From NCBI RefSeq assembly GCF_024628865.1, contig NZ_CP102384.1, forward strand, positions 631,001-695,000: DNA of 64,000 nt, given 5' to 3'. The notes under the pieces are model-generated. The model had not been told where the DNA came from and ran no database searches. It worked only from the letters and a program-made list of their open reading frames with translations. The translations under genes were made by a program, and so were the position numbers. Below, in pieces: positions 35,102 to 42,711 of the stretch. The number at the start of each line of letters is the position of its first letter. The stretch's first letter is position 1. The stretch comes from Sphingopyxis sp. DBS4. Its GTDB lineage: Bacteria > Pseudomonadota > Alphaproteobacteria > Sphingomonadales > Sphingomonadaceae.

Positions 35102-35700
35102 GCGGCGCGGCGACCTCTCCCGCGCCAATTCCGGCTCTCGTATTGGCTTCGACCTCGCCGCGCCGCCGCGAGCTGCTGGCGCGGATCGGCCTGACGCCCG
35201 CGCGTATCGCGGCCCCCGACATCGATGAGACGCCGCTGAAAGGCGAACTGCCGCGCGCCTATGTCGCGCGGCTCGCGACCGGCAAGGCGCTGGCCGTCGA
35301 GCGCGCGGCGGACGAAGTCGTGCTCGCGGGTGACACGACCGTCGCGGTCGGGCGCCGCATCCTCGAAAAGCCGGTCGACGAAGCCGACCTTCGCCGGATG
35401 CTCGGCCTGCTTTCGGGGCGGCGCCATCATGTCTGGTCGGGCGTCTGCGTCGTCGGTGCCGACGGACGCCCGCGCGTTCGCGTCGCCGACACGACCGTGG
35501 CGTTCAAGGTGCTGAGCCAGGCCGAAATCGACTGGTATGTCGAAGGCGGCGAGGGGATGGGCAAGGCAGGCGGCTATGCGATCCAGGGCAAGGCCGAAAT
35601 CTTCGTCCGCTTCCTGTCGGGCAGCCATTCCAACGTCGTCGGCCTGCCGCTGTTCGAGGCGCGCGCGCTATTGAGCAGCGCCGGCGTGCCGCTTGGCTGA
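35098..35700 (+). CDS. Maf-family nucleoside triphosphate pyrophosphatase
   Basis: The 200-residue protein carries the Maf signature [16 protein letters not shown] near residue 16, the APDIDETP motif, the [20 protein letters not shown] segment with the catalytic Asp, and [18 protein letters not shown] near 150. Maf proteins hydrolyse dTTP/UTP or modified nucleotides to the monophosphate. I cannot tell the subfamily (YhdE- or YceF-like) by eye. The GTG start overlaps the infA stop, and the end overlaps the next gene's TTG start. Confidence 0.92.
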   Translation: MSGAATSPAPIPALVLASTSPRRRELLARIGLTPARIAAPDIDETPLKGELPRAYVARLATGKALAVERAADEVVLAGDTTVAVGRRILEKPVDEADLRRMLGLLSGRRHHVWSGVCVVGADGRPRVRVADTTVAFKVLSQAEIDWYVEGGEGMGKAGGYAIQGKAEIFVRFLSGSHSNVVGLPLFEARALLSSAGVPLG

Positions 35701-36658
35701 GTGGCTTTATGAAGCCGGTATCGGCGAATGCCGCGCCGCGCTGGTCGAGGACGGGGTGATCGTCGAAGCGCGGATCGAGCGTGACGGCGACGGGCCGCGC
35801 GTCGGTGCGGTGGTGGCGGCGCGGCTGGTCGAGGCGGGCAAGGTTGTGCTTGATGCGCCCGGCGATCCGCTCGCGACGCTGTCCCCGCCGCCCGGGCTTT
35901 CGCTGGGAACGCGCCTGACCGTCGAGATAACGCGCATGGCGCTGCGCGAGCGCGGCCGCGACAAGCCGGCGCGCGCGCGCCTGTCCGACCGGGCGGTGGG
36001 CGCCGGTCCCGATCTGCGCGCACGTATCGCGGCGACGGAATATCCGGTCGCCGAGCTGAGCGCGATGGGCCTCGACCGTCTGGAGGAAGCGGGCTGGTCC
36101 GAGCTAATCGGGCATATCCGCGCGGGGCACTGGCCGTTCGCGGGCGGCGCGCTGTGGGTCGATACGACGCCCGCGATGACGCTGATCGACATCGACGGCG
36201 ACGGAAGCGGGCTGGCGCTCGCGCGAGCCGGGGCCGCCGCGGCGGCGCATGTCATTCGCTGCTGCGATATTGGCGGGTCGATCGGCATCGATTTCCCGAC
36301 CCTCGCCGGCCGGGCCGAGCGGCAGGCGATCGACGCGCTGGTCGACGAATGGCTGCCGCCGCCCTTCGAGCGCACCGCGATCAACGGCTTCGGCCTGATG
36401 CAGATCATCCGCCGCCGCGAGCGGCCGTCGCTGGTCGAGCAGGTGCGATTCGATCCTGCCGCCACCGACGCCGCGCTGTTGCTGCGCCAGGCCGAACGGG
36501 CAAAGGGCGCGGGCGCGTTGCAACTGACTGCGCGCCCGGCCGTTGCCGATCATATCGCGGCGCATCCCGGCTGGGTCGCCGAGTTGCAGAAACGCACCGG
36601 GCGACCGGTCGAGATTGTGCGCGATGCCCAAGCGAAAGGAGCGGGCCATGCCCAATGA
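35693..36658 (+). CDS. Short ribonuclease E/G-type protein
   Basis: The 321-residue protein shows the catalytic-core region of RNase E/G. GGALWVDTTPAMTLIDIDGDG and GGSIGIDFPTL hold the two metal-binding aspartates, and FERTAINGFGLMQIIRRRERPSL is the following helix-strand block. The N-terminal S1-like part is short. The C-terminal zinc-link cysteines and small domain of E. coli RNase E/G are absent, so it is much shorter than the usual ~480 residues. The start is TTG at 35693, overlapping the maf stop. It may be a sphingomonad-type compact form. Activity is inferred. Confidence 0.8.
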   Translation: MAEWLYEAGIGECRAALVEDGVIVEARIERDGDGPRVGAVVAARLVEAGKVVLDAPGDPLATLSPPPGLSLGTRLTVEITRMALRERGRDKPARARLSDRAVGAGPDLRARIAATEYPVAELSAMGLDRLEEAGWSELIGHIRAGHWPFAGGALWVDTTPAMTLIDIDGDGSGLALARAGAAAAAHVIRCCDIGGSIGIDFPTLAGRAERQAIDALVDEWLPPPFERTAINGFGLMQIIRRRERPSLVEQVRFDPAATDAALLLRQAERAKGAGALQLTARPAVADHIAAHPGWVAELQKRTGRPVEIVRDAQAKGAGHAQ

Positions 36659-36842
36659 AGCCGCCGCCGAACCCGACAAATGCCCGCTTTGCGGCAAGCC
36701 GCGCGTCCAGCAATATCGGCCGTTCTGCAGCCGCGGCTGCCGCGATCGCGACCTCAATCACTGGTTCGACGAACGCTATCGCACCCCCGCGCACGAAGGG
36801 CCCGACGGGGGCACCGACGACGCCCGGTTCGAAGGCGATTGA
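36648..36842 (+). CDS. yacG: DNA gyrase inhibitor YacG
   Basis: The 64-residue zinc-binding protein has the four-cysteine pattern C-x2-C-x11-C-x3-C (Cys12, Cys15, Cys27, Cys31: CPLCGK and FCSRGCRDRDLNHWF). YacG sequesters GyrB. The start ATG lies 7 bases after AAAGGA and 11 bases before the end of the RNase E/G-type gene, so they are coupled. Maf-RNase-YacG is a conserved alphaproteobacterial order. Confidence 0.95.
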   Translation: MPNEAAAEPDKCPLCGKPRVQQYRPFCSRGCRDRDLNHWFDERYRTPAHEGPDGGTDDARFEGD

Positions 36843-36938
36843 CCCGCGAAATTGACGCAACAAAGGCTCTGGACAGGATGAAACGCCCTGCCTATAGCCG
36901 CCGCTCGCCAGCAGGCCGACCGGCCTCGCGACGCCCGT

Positions 36939-37014
36939 GCCCGGGTAGCTCAGTTGGTAGAGCATGCGACTGAAAATCGCAGTGTCGGCGGTTCGACTCC
37001 GTCCCCGGGCACCA
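36939..37014 (+). tRNA. tRNA-Phe (GAA)
   Basis: The 76-base sequence folds as a cloverleaf. The acceptor GCCCGGG pairs with CCCGGGC. The D arm contains TAGCTCAGTTGGTAGAGC, and the anticodon stem TGCGA/TCGCA encloses CTGAAAA (anticodon GAA). A T arm with TTCGACT is followed by the discriminator A, and the CCA end is encoded. There is no integrase or partial duplicate downstream. Confidence 0.98.
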
Positions 37015-37094
37015 TTATTTCCTCGACGCGCATCGGCTTGTCCGGGAAACGAGCGCTCGCTTTGGCGGCGCCGAAATTCGACCCGTGCTTCGCA

Positions 37095-38054
37095 TCACAT
37101 CGCTTCGCCGCCGAAAGGATCGAGCGTCCCGAACCAGGCGACCAGGGCCAGGATCGCGAAAGCGGCCGTCGCTTCGGCGATCAGGCTCTTGCACAGGGCG
37201 GCGATCGCTTCGGACGGGTTCGCGTCGTCGCGTGCTTCCATCCGCGCGACGGCGGCGCTGAGCGCCGGGGTGAGCCGCCAGCGATTGGCGGCGGCGAGGG
37301 CGAGCATGAGCGCGAACAGCGCGAGCTTGGCGAGAAGCCCTTGTCCATAGGGAGCCGCGAGCGACCGGCCGAGATTCTCCGCGCCGATGATCATCTGACC
37401 GTTGATGAGCCCGGTTCCCGCAATGGTCAGGACGCAGATCGTCCCCACGACCGAAAAGCGATCGAGGCTGCGCGCGGCGATTGCGATCGTCCCCGGCGGC
37501 GGGCCGCTGCGCCGTGGAGACAGCAGCAGCAGAAAGGCAGCGATCGCCCCGATCCACACCGACGCTGCCGCGATATGCACGATGTCGCTGATCCGGTGGA
37601 TGGTCCCGGCAGTTCCCTCGGTCGCGCCGGCGTGACCCGACCAGGCAAGCGTGCCGACCGCCACCAGGCCCGCCGCCGCGAGCAGTGCGGCGACGGCGGT
37701 CGGCCACCGCCTCGTCCAGATCGACGCCGCCAGCGCGGCGGCGAGCGCGGCGCTGCGATAGAGCCAGGCGGTGCCGACGTCGCTTTGCCGGACGATGGCC
37801 TGAAAGGATTGGGCGTCGAGCGCGAGGAGCCCGACGCCCTGCATCGATGCCGCGAGCATCCCCATGCCGAGCGCCGACAGGAGAAGACCCGCCGCGCAGA
37901 GCCATCGTTCGGCGCACCAGATCCTGTCCGTCAGTTCGGGCCTTGCGCGGTCTTGCCGCGTCAGGGCGTAAAGGGGAAAAGCGGTGAGACCGGCGACGAG
38001 CATCAGGTCCGTATAGAGCGCGAACCGGATGCCGATCAGGACGAGATCGCCCAC
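37095..38054 (-). CDS. copD: Copper resistance membrane protein CopD
   Basis: The 319-residue protein is almost entirely transmembrane, with about eight helices, and matches the CopD/PcoD family. Conserved blocks include a TLAWSGHAG histidine motif and HRISDIVHIAAASVWIGAI, which likely form the metal-translocating histidines. CopD works with periplasmic CopC in copper uptake across the inner membrane. It follows copC with a 4-base gap on the minus strand. The pair is predicted to be driven by the ECF-type promoter upstream of copC. Confidence 0.9.
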   Translation of the reverse strand: MGDLVLIGIRFALYTDLMLVAGLTAFPLYALTRQDRARPELTDRIWCAERWLCAAGLLLSALGMGMLAASMQGVGLLALDAQSFQAIVRQSDVGTAWLYRSAALAAALAASIWTRRWPTAVAALLAAAGLVAVGTLAWSGHAGATEGTAGTIHRISDIVHIAAASVWIGAIAAFLLLLSPRRSGPPPGTIAIAARSLDRFSVVGTICVLTIAGTGLINGQMIIGAENLGRSLAAPYGQGLLAKLALFALMLALAAANRWRLTPALSAAVARMEARDDANPSEAIAALCKSLIAEATAAFAILALVAWFGTLDPFGGEAM

Positions 38055-38058
38055 CGCC

Positions 38059-38442
38059 CTATTTCACCGTGAAGCTGAATTCGCTGCCCATGTGATGCGT
38101 GTCCGCGCCCGCGGCCGACCAGCTCAGCGTGTAGCTGCCCGCCGCGAGCGGGCGCTTGAGCAGGAGCGTCATCGACTTTCCATCCTTGCCCATCGCCGAC
38201 GAATAGGGAATTTTCATCGGCGGATGATCGGTCATTCCGGGCATGGCGGTCATGACGAGGCTGGTCTTGATCGTCGCGGGAATGAGTTTCTCACTGAAGT
38301 GCAGGCTCACCGACGTCACTTTCGAGGCCGTCGAGCCGGCTGCGGGGGTCGAAGCCATGAGCCGGGTGTGCGCGCTTGCCGCGATCGGCGTCACCAGCAT
38401 GGCGACGGCTGCCGCTGCGGACGGAAGAAAGGACTTGAGCAT
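38059..38442 (-). CDS. copC: Periplasmic copper-binding protein CopC
   Basis: The 127-residue protein has a signal peptide (residues 1-24, ending ASA) followed by an N-terminal His (HTRLMASTPAAGST) of the kind that ligates Cu(II) in CopC. FSEKLIPATI and a Met-rich stretch MTAMPGMTDHPPM could hold Cu(I). The beta-barrel ends GSEFSFTVK. It delivers copper to CopD. A GAGG ribosome binding site precedes the ATG at 38442, and an ECF-type promoter lies 31-57 bases upstream. Confidence 0.93.
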   Translation of the reverse strand: MLKSFLPSAAAAVAMLVTPIAASAHTRLMASTPAAGSTASKVTSVSLHFSEKLIPATIKTSLVMTAMPGMTDHPPMKIPYSSAMGKDGKSMTLLLKRPLAAGSYTLSWSAAGADTHHMGSEFSFTVK

Positions 38443-38472
38443 AAAACCTCCAATATCGGATCTGTCCTGCTA

Positions 38473-38499
38473 ATACGCGGGCGGGCGGATTTTCCCTCA
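38473..38499 (-). promoter_or_regulatory. ECF-type promoter of copCD (TGAGGGA-N15-CGTAT)
   Basis: Read on the minus strand, TGAGGGA (38499-38493), 15 bases and CGTAT (38477-38473) precede the copC ATG by 30 bases, giving a predicted leader of about 24. The same two boxes with the same spacing occur at 38510-38536 and 39863-39889. Confidence 0.75.
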
Positions 38500-38509
38500 T
38501 CGATCGGTT

Positions 38510-38536
38510 TGAGGGATGATCGCCGCGGGCGCGTAT
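38510..38536 (+). promoter_or_regulatory. ECF-type promoter of the anti-sigma/sensor/sigma operon
   Basis: TGAGGGA (38510-38516), 15 bases and CGTAT (38532-38536) lie 36 bases before the first gene of the triad. Divergent from the copC promoter, its -35 box forms the other arm of a TCCCTCA/TGAGGGA dyad with 10 bases between. This suggests autoregulation by the sigma factor. Confidence 0.75.
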
Positions 38537-38572
38537 GCTCTATATAGGAAGGCTGTTCGGCAAAGAGGTTTC

Positions 38573-38839
38573 ATGGACGACGAACTTCGCATCTTGGGCC
38601 GGGTCGACCTGCCGGCGGCGCTCGACGCGCTCGACGACAGGGTCATCCGCGCGCTCGGCGTCCGGCGCCGCGAAGCGGTGATCATGCGCCGGGTGATGAC
38701 GCTCGCCGCCGTTCTGTCGCTCGGCGGCGGCATTTTCGCGGGGAGCGTGGTGCCGCGTCCGGCGGTGGCGGCGAGCCCGCTCAGCCCGCTCGCCCCGGCC
38801 AGCGCGTTGGCGCCCTCGTCGCTGCTGGATGCGCAATAA
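38573..38839 (+). CDS. CnrY-like anti-sigma factor (predicted)
   Basis: This 88-residue protein has about 55 cytoplasmic residues (MDDELRILGRVDLPAALDALDDR), one membrane helix near 60-80 (VMTLAAVLSLGGGIFAGSVV) and a short Pro/Ala-rich periplasmic tail. In C. metallidurans the cnrYXH operon encodes an anti-sigma of this size and layout, then the metal sensor, then the sigma factor, and the same order is seen here. Sequence similarity is too weak for me to name it from residues alone, so the call is by context. AGAGG precedes the ATG by 6 bases. Confidence 0.7.
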   Translation: MDDELRILGRVDLPAALDALDDRVIRALGVRRREAVIMRRVMTLAAVLSLGGGIFAGSVVPRPAVAASPLSPLAPASALAPSSLLDAQ

Positions 38840-38840
38840 C

Positions 38841-39278
38841 ATGCCCTCTCGCCGCGTGCTTCTGGTCTGCCTCATCGCCTTTGCCGCCGCCATCGCCGGG
38901 GTGTTCGTCGGCCGTCTGGCGACCGACACCCCGAGAGCCAGTGAAACCGAGCTTCATGCGCTCCTGCACAGCCAGCTCGACCTGACGGCCGCGCAGAAGG
39001 TCCGGATCGACACGATCGAGGCCGATTTCGTGGGCCGCCGGCGCGCACTGGAGCAGGAGATGCGCGCCGCCAATGTGGCGCTCGCGCAGGCGATCGAGGC
39101 CGAGCACGGCTATGGCCCGCGCGTCACCGAGGCGATCGACCATAGCCATCGGGTCATGGGAACGCTGCAAAAGGAAACGCTGGAACATCTCTTTGCGATG
39201 CGCGCCGTCCTCGACCGCGATCAGGCGCGCATGTTCGACAAGAGCGTGGTCAAGGCGCTGACCGCCGATGCGCGGTGA
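38841..39278 (+). CDS. CnrX-like periplasmic heavy-metal sensor
   Basis: The 145-residue protein has one N-terminal membrane segment (LLVCLIAFAAAIAGVFVGRL) and then a helical periplasmic domain: ELHALLHSQLDLTAAQKVRIDTIE, HGYGPRVTEAIDHSHRVMG and TLEHLFAMRAVL. This is the CnrX/CzcE-ZraP-like heavy-metal-sensor fold, with several His and Met residues that could bind copper or nickel. It would relay metal presence to the anti-sigma factor. I took the ATG at 38841, one base after the previous stop. An ATG at 38829 is also in frame. The end overlaps the sigma gene by GTGA. Confidence 0.8.
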   Translation: MPSRRVLLVCLIAFAAAIAGVFVGRLATDTPRASETELHALLHSQLDLTAAQKVRIDTIEADFVGRRRALEQEMRAANVALAQAIEAEHGYGPRVTEAIDHSHRVMGTLQKETLEHLFAMRAVLDRDQARMFDKSVVKALTADAR

Positions 39279-39865
39279 GTGCCGACCCGTCGCAATGGTC
39301 GGACGCGGACCTGGCCGCGCTTGCGCGCGCCGGGCGCGAAGACGCCTGCCGTGAACTGCTGAATCGCTACAAGGCCGGGGTCTACCGGCTGATTGTCCGG
39401 CAGACCGGCGATACCGAGGAGGCGATGGATTTGACGCAGGAAGCCTTTGTCGCGGGTTTCGCGGCGATCGATCGCTATGATGGCGAGCGGCCCTTTCGCA
39501 TCTGGATCAGCCGGATCGCGATCAACAAGTGCCGCGACTGGGCGCGGCGGCGCAAGGTGCGCGCCTTTTTCGCGCGCGCTCTCCCGATCGAAGCGGCGCA
39601 CGATGTCGCCAGCGGCACACCGCTGCCCGATAGCGAGGCGGGCGATCGGTCCGAACTCGCCCGCGTCCGCGCCGCGATAGCCGATCTGCCCCGGAATTTG
39701 CGCGAGGTTCTGCTGCTGCGCGGAGTGGAAGAGATGAGCCAGGCGGAAACGGCGGCGCTGCTCGGCGTCAGCGAGAAGACGATCGAAACGCGGCTCTATC
39801 GCGCACGCGCGAAACTGCGGCAATTGCTTGCCGATATTGATGCAGTGAGCGACCGATTGGCGTGA
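39275..39865 (+). CDS. ECF RNA polymerase sigma factor (CnrH-like)
   Basis: The 196-residue protein has region 2 (ELLNRYKAGVYRLIVRQTG, AMDLTQEAFVAGF, PFRIWISRIAINKCRDW) and region 4 (LPRNLREVLLLRGVEEMSQA, ETAALLGVSEKTIETRLYRA), the two domains of ECF sigma factors. The GTG start overlaps the sensor stop. It is expected to be held by the upstream anti-sigma factor and released when the periplasmic sensor binds metal. The copper genes on both sides share one promoter type, which is the likely target. The first base of the copA promoter -35 box is the T of this gene's stop codon. Confidence 0.93.
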   Translation: MSADPSQWSDADLAALARAGREDACRELLNRYKAGVYRLIVRQTGDTEEAMDLTQEAFVAGFAAIDRYDGERPFRIWISRIAINKCRDWARRRKVRAFFARALPIEAAHDVASGTPLPDSEAGDRSELARVRAAIADLPRNLREVLLLRGVEEMSQAETAALLGVSEKTIETRLYRARAKLRQLLADIDAVSDRLA

Positions 39866-39889
39866 GGGATGGCGGCGGCGCCTGCGTAT
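39863..39889 (+). promoter_or_regulatory. ECF-type promoter of copAB
   Basis: TGAGGGA (39863-39869), 15 bases and CGTAT (39885-39889) lie 30 bases before copA, and the -35 box begins in the stop codon of the sigma gene. It is the third copy of the boxes at 38473-38499 and 38510-38536, with identical spacing. Confidence 0.75.
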
Positions 39890-39919
39890 GAAAGCGAAGA
39901 ACAAACATAAACGGTCGGA

Positions 39920-41710
39920 ATGAACATGCAGATCAACAGGCGTCGGTTCGTCAGCGGGGTTTTGGGGGGCGGGGCCGCGGCGGCGGCATGGTTCCCCGCC
40001 TGGGCGCAGCCGGTGTCGTCCGGCATCACCGCTCCTATCCCGACGGTGTCGGGCAGCGACATCACGCTGCGCATCGCGCGCCAGACATTGCGGATCGACG
40101 GCAAGCCGAGCCGCGCGATCGGGATCAATGGGACGGTGCCGGCGCCGCTGGTGCGCCTGAAGGAAGGGCAGACGGCAAGGCTCACCGTCGTCAACGACCT
40201 CGACGAGGACAGCTCGATCCACTGGCACGGGCTTCTTCTTCCGTTTCAGATGGACGGCGTTCCGGGGGTCAGTTTTCCGGGGATCAGGCCGCGCTCGACG
40301 TTCGTCTACGAATTTCCGGTAATCCAGTCGGGCACCTATTGGTATCATAGCCATTCGGGCCTGCAGGAACAGATCGGCCATTATGGACCGATCGTCATCG
40401 ACCCCGAAGGCGCCGATCCGATCGCCTATGACCGCGAGCATGTCGTCGTGCTGTCCGATCACAGCCGGATTTCGCCCGAGGCGATCTTTCACAAGCTCAA
40501 GGTCGACCCCGGCCATTTCAACCGGCAGCGCCAGACGCTGTCCGGTCTGCTCGCCGGCAAGGATCAGCCGCTAGGGGAGCGGATCGACTGGGGCCGGATG
40601 CGGATGGACCCGACCGACGTCGCCGACGTCAACGGTTCGACCTACAGTTTCCTCGTCAACGGCCACGGCCCGCGCGACAATTGGACCGCGCTCTTTCATC
40701 CGGGCGAGCGCGTCCGGCTGCGCATCATCAACGCCTCCGCGATGTCGATATTCAATGTCCGTATCCCGGGGTTGCGGATGACGGTCGTGCAAGCCGACGG
40801 CCTCAATATCGTCCCGGTCGAGACCGACGAGTTCCAGATCGCGGTTGCCGAGACCTATGACGTCATCGTGACCCCGGTCGAGGACCGTGCCTATACGCTC
40901 GTCGCCGAAGCCAATGATCGGTCGGGGATGGGGCGGGCGACGCTTGCGCCGCGCCCCGGCATGGTGGCGGAGGTTCCGCCGCTGCGACCGCGGCCGCTCG
41001 CGACCATGAAGGATATGGGGATGGGCGACATGGGGGCGATGACGAGCGGGGACGCCGCGTGTCCCGCCGAACATGCCGCGATGGGGCATTGCACGCCGGC
41101 GGGCGACGGCGGGGCGATGGCGGGCATGGATCACGGATCGGGCAGCGCCATGGATCATCGGATGCGCGACTTCGACGCCGCGCCGCAGGTCAGGCGCGAC
41201 CCGGGCGTGCAGACGATCTCGCCGATGCCCGTCGACCGGATGGGCGAGCCCGGCCAGGGGCTCGAGGATGCCGGGCACGCGGTCCTGACCTACAAGGACC
41301 TCGTCGCGCTCGACCGTAATCCCGACGTTCGCGCCCCCGAACGCTCGCTCGACATCCATCTGACCGGCAATATGGAGCGCTTCATGTGGTCGTTCGACGG
41401 CATGAAGATGTCGGATCACCACGAACCGATCCCCTTCATCGAGGGCGAGCGGGTGCGCGTGAACCTGATCAACGATTCGATGATGAGCCACCCGATCCAT
41501 CTCCACGGCCATTTCTTTGAGCTGGTCACCGGGAAGGGCGACCGGGCGCCGCGCAAGCATACGGTGCTCGTCCAGCCGGGAGGGATCGCGACCTTTGATT
41601 TCACCGCCGACGCGGTCGGCGACTGGGCGTTCCACTGTCACCTCCTCTATCACATGTATGCGGGCATGATGCGCGTCGTCAGCGTCCGTCCGCGAGGAGA
41701 GGCGGCATGA
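39920..41710 (+). CDS. copA: Periplasmic multicopper oxidase CopA
   Basis: The 596-residue CopA-family protein has a twin-arginine signal (NRRRFVSGVLGGG) for folded export. Copper ligand motifs are HWHG (101-104), HSHSG (143-147), HPIHLHGHFFE (524-534) and HCHLLYHMYAGM (572-583). A Met/His-rich insert (363-415) contains MKDMGMGDMGAM and CPAEHAAMGHCTPA. It oxidises Cu(I) in the periplasm and binds copper. It overlaps copB by ATGA. The ATG at 39920 was chosen; ATG 39926 is close by. Confidence 0.95.
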   Translation: MNMQINRRRFVSGVLGGGAAAAAWFPAWAQPVSSGITAPIPTVSGSDITLRIARQTLRIDGKPSRAIGINGTVPAPLVRLKEGQTARLTVVNDLDEDSSIHWHGLLLPFQMDGVPGVSFPGIRPRSTFVYEFPVIQSGTYWYHSHSGLQEQIGHYGPIVIDPEGADPIAYDREHVVVLSDHSRISPEAIFHKLKVDPGHFNRQRQTLSGLLAGKDQPLGERIDWGRMRMDPTDVADVNGSTYSFLVNGHGPRDNWTALFHPGERVRLRIINASAMSIFNVRIPGLRMTVVQADGLNIVPVETDEFQIAVAETYDVIVTPVEDRAYTLVAEANDRSGMGRATLAPRPGMVAEVPPLRPRPLATMKDMGMGDMGAMTSGDAACPAEHAAMGHCTPAGDGGAMAGMDHGSGSAMDHRMRDFDAAPQVRRDPGVQTISPMPVDRMGEPGQGLEDAGHAVLTYKDLVALDRNPDVRAPERSLDIHLTGNMERFMWSFDGMKMSDHHEPIPFIEGERVRVNLINDSMMSHPIHLHGHFFELVTGKGDRAPRKHTVLVQPGGIATFDFTADAVGDWAFHCHLLYHMYAGMMRVVSVRPRGEAA

Positions 41711-42654
41711 TCCGGCTCGCCCTGATCGTCGCGGTCCCGGCGCTGGTCTTCGCCATTCCGGCGGGCGCGCAGGGCCATGCGATGCACGATAGGCAGCCCG
41801 CTGCGCCCGCGTCCGATCCCCTATGCCCGCCGGACCATGCCGCGATGGGGCATTGCACGCCAGCCGCGCCGTCGCCCGCTCCGCAAATGGGCGCGGCCGG
41901 CACCGACCTGCCGCCAGGCGACGCGCCTGCTCCCGCGCCGCCCGGCGACTGGTATGCCGACCATATCTATCCGAAGGCGGAGATGGATCGCGCGCGTCAC
42001 GAGATGATGAAGGAGAATGGCGGACAGACGATCGCCTTCCTCAGCCTCGACCGCGCCGAATATCAGGCGCGCAAGGGGCGCGACGGATATCGCTGGGGCG
42101 CCGAGGGCTGGTATGGCGGCGACATCGACCGCGTCACGCTCAAGAGCGAAGGCGAGGGTCGGTGGGGCGAGGGGATCGAGGAGGCGGAACTCCAGCTGCT
42201 CTACAGCCGGGCGGTCGGCCCCTATTTCAACCTCCAGGCCGGTGTGCGGCAGGATCTGGGCGAAGGGCCCGACCGCAGCTATGCCGTCGTCGGGTTCGAA
42301 GGACTCGCTCCTTATTGGTTCGAGGTCGAGGGCGCGCTGTTCCTGTCGAACAAGGGCGATCTGCTCGGGCGTGTCGAGGGCTATTACGACCAGCGCATCA
42401 CCCAGCGGCTGGTCCTGCAACCGCGGGCGGAGGTCAATTTCGCGCTTCAGGACGTTCCCGAAACCGGCATCGGATCGGGGCTTTCCGATGTCGAACTGGG
42501 GGTTCGGCTCCGCTACGAGATCGTCAAGGAATTCGCGCCTTATGTCGGGGTCGAATGGGCGCGCAAGCTCGGCGACACCGCGCGCTTCGCGCGCGCGGGC
42601 GGCGAGGATGTGGACGGCGTCAGTTTCGTCCTGGGGGTACGCGCCTGGTTTTAG
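41707..42654 (+). CDS. copB: Outer-membrane copper resistance protein CopB
   Basis: The 315-residue protein has a signal peptide (ending GAQG near 23), then a Met/His/Cys segment (CPPDHAAMGHCTPA at 40-53) and a C-terminal beta-barrel of the CopB family (DWYADHIYPKAEMDRAR, then VEGYYDQRITQRLVLQPR, ending VLGVRAWF). It acts with CopA at the outer membrane. The Cys/His segment shares 26 identical bases with CopA (41072-41097 and 41836-41861). It overlaps the copA stop by four bases. Confidence 0.93.
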   Translation: MIRLALIVAVPALVFAIPAGAQGHAMHDRQPAAPASDPLCPPDHAAMGHCTPAAPSPAPQMGAAGTDLPPGDAPAPAPPGDWYADHIYPKAEMDRARHEMMKENGGQTIAFLSLDRAEYQARKGRDGYRWGAEGWYGGDIDRVTLKSEGEGRWGEGIEEAELQLLYSRAVGPYFNLQAGVRQDLGEGPDRSYAVVGFEGLAPYWFEVEGALFLSNKGDLLGRVEGYYDQRITQRLVLQPRAEVNFALQDVPETGIGSGLSDVELGVRLRYEIVKEFAPYVGVEWARKLGDTARFARAGGEDVDGVSFVLGVRAWF

Positions 42655-42711
42655 GTCGGGTTGACGTCGTTAGCGCTTGAACAAGACCGGGTGATTTGCG
42701 CACAATCGGCT

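Noticed and set aside
36939..37094. Possible integration site at the 3' end of tRNA-Phe
   Set aside because: No integrase, no repeat of the tRNA 3' end downstream and no island-like genes next to it. The copper genes beyond have normal composition.
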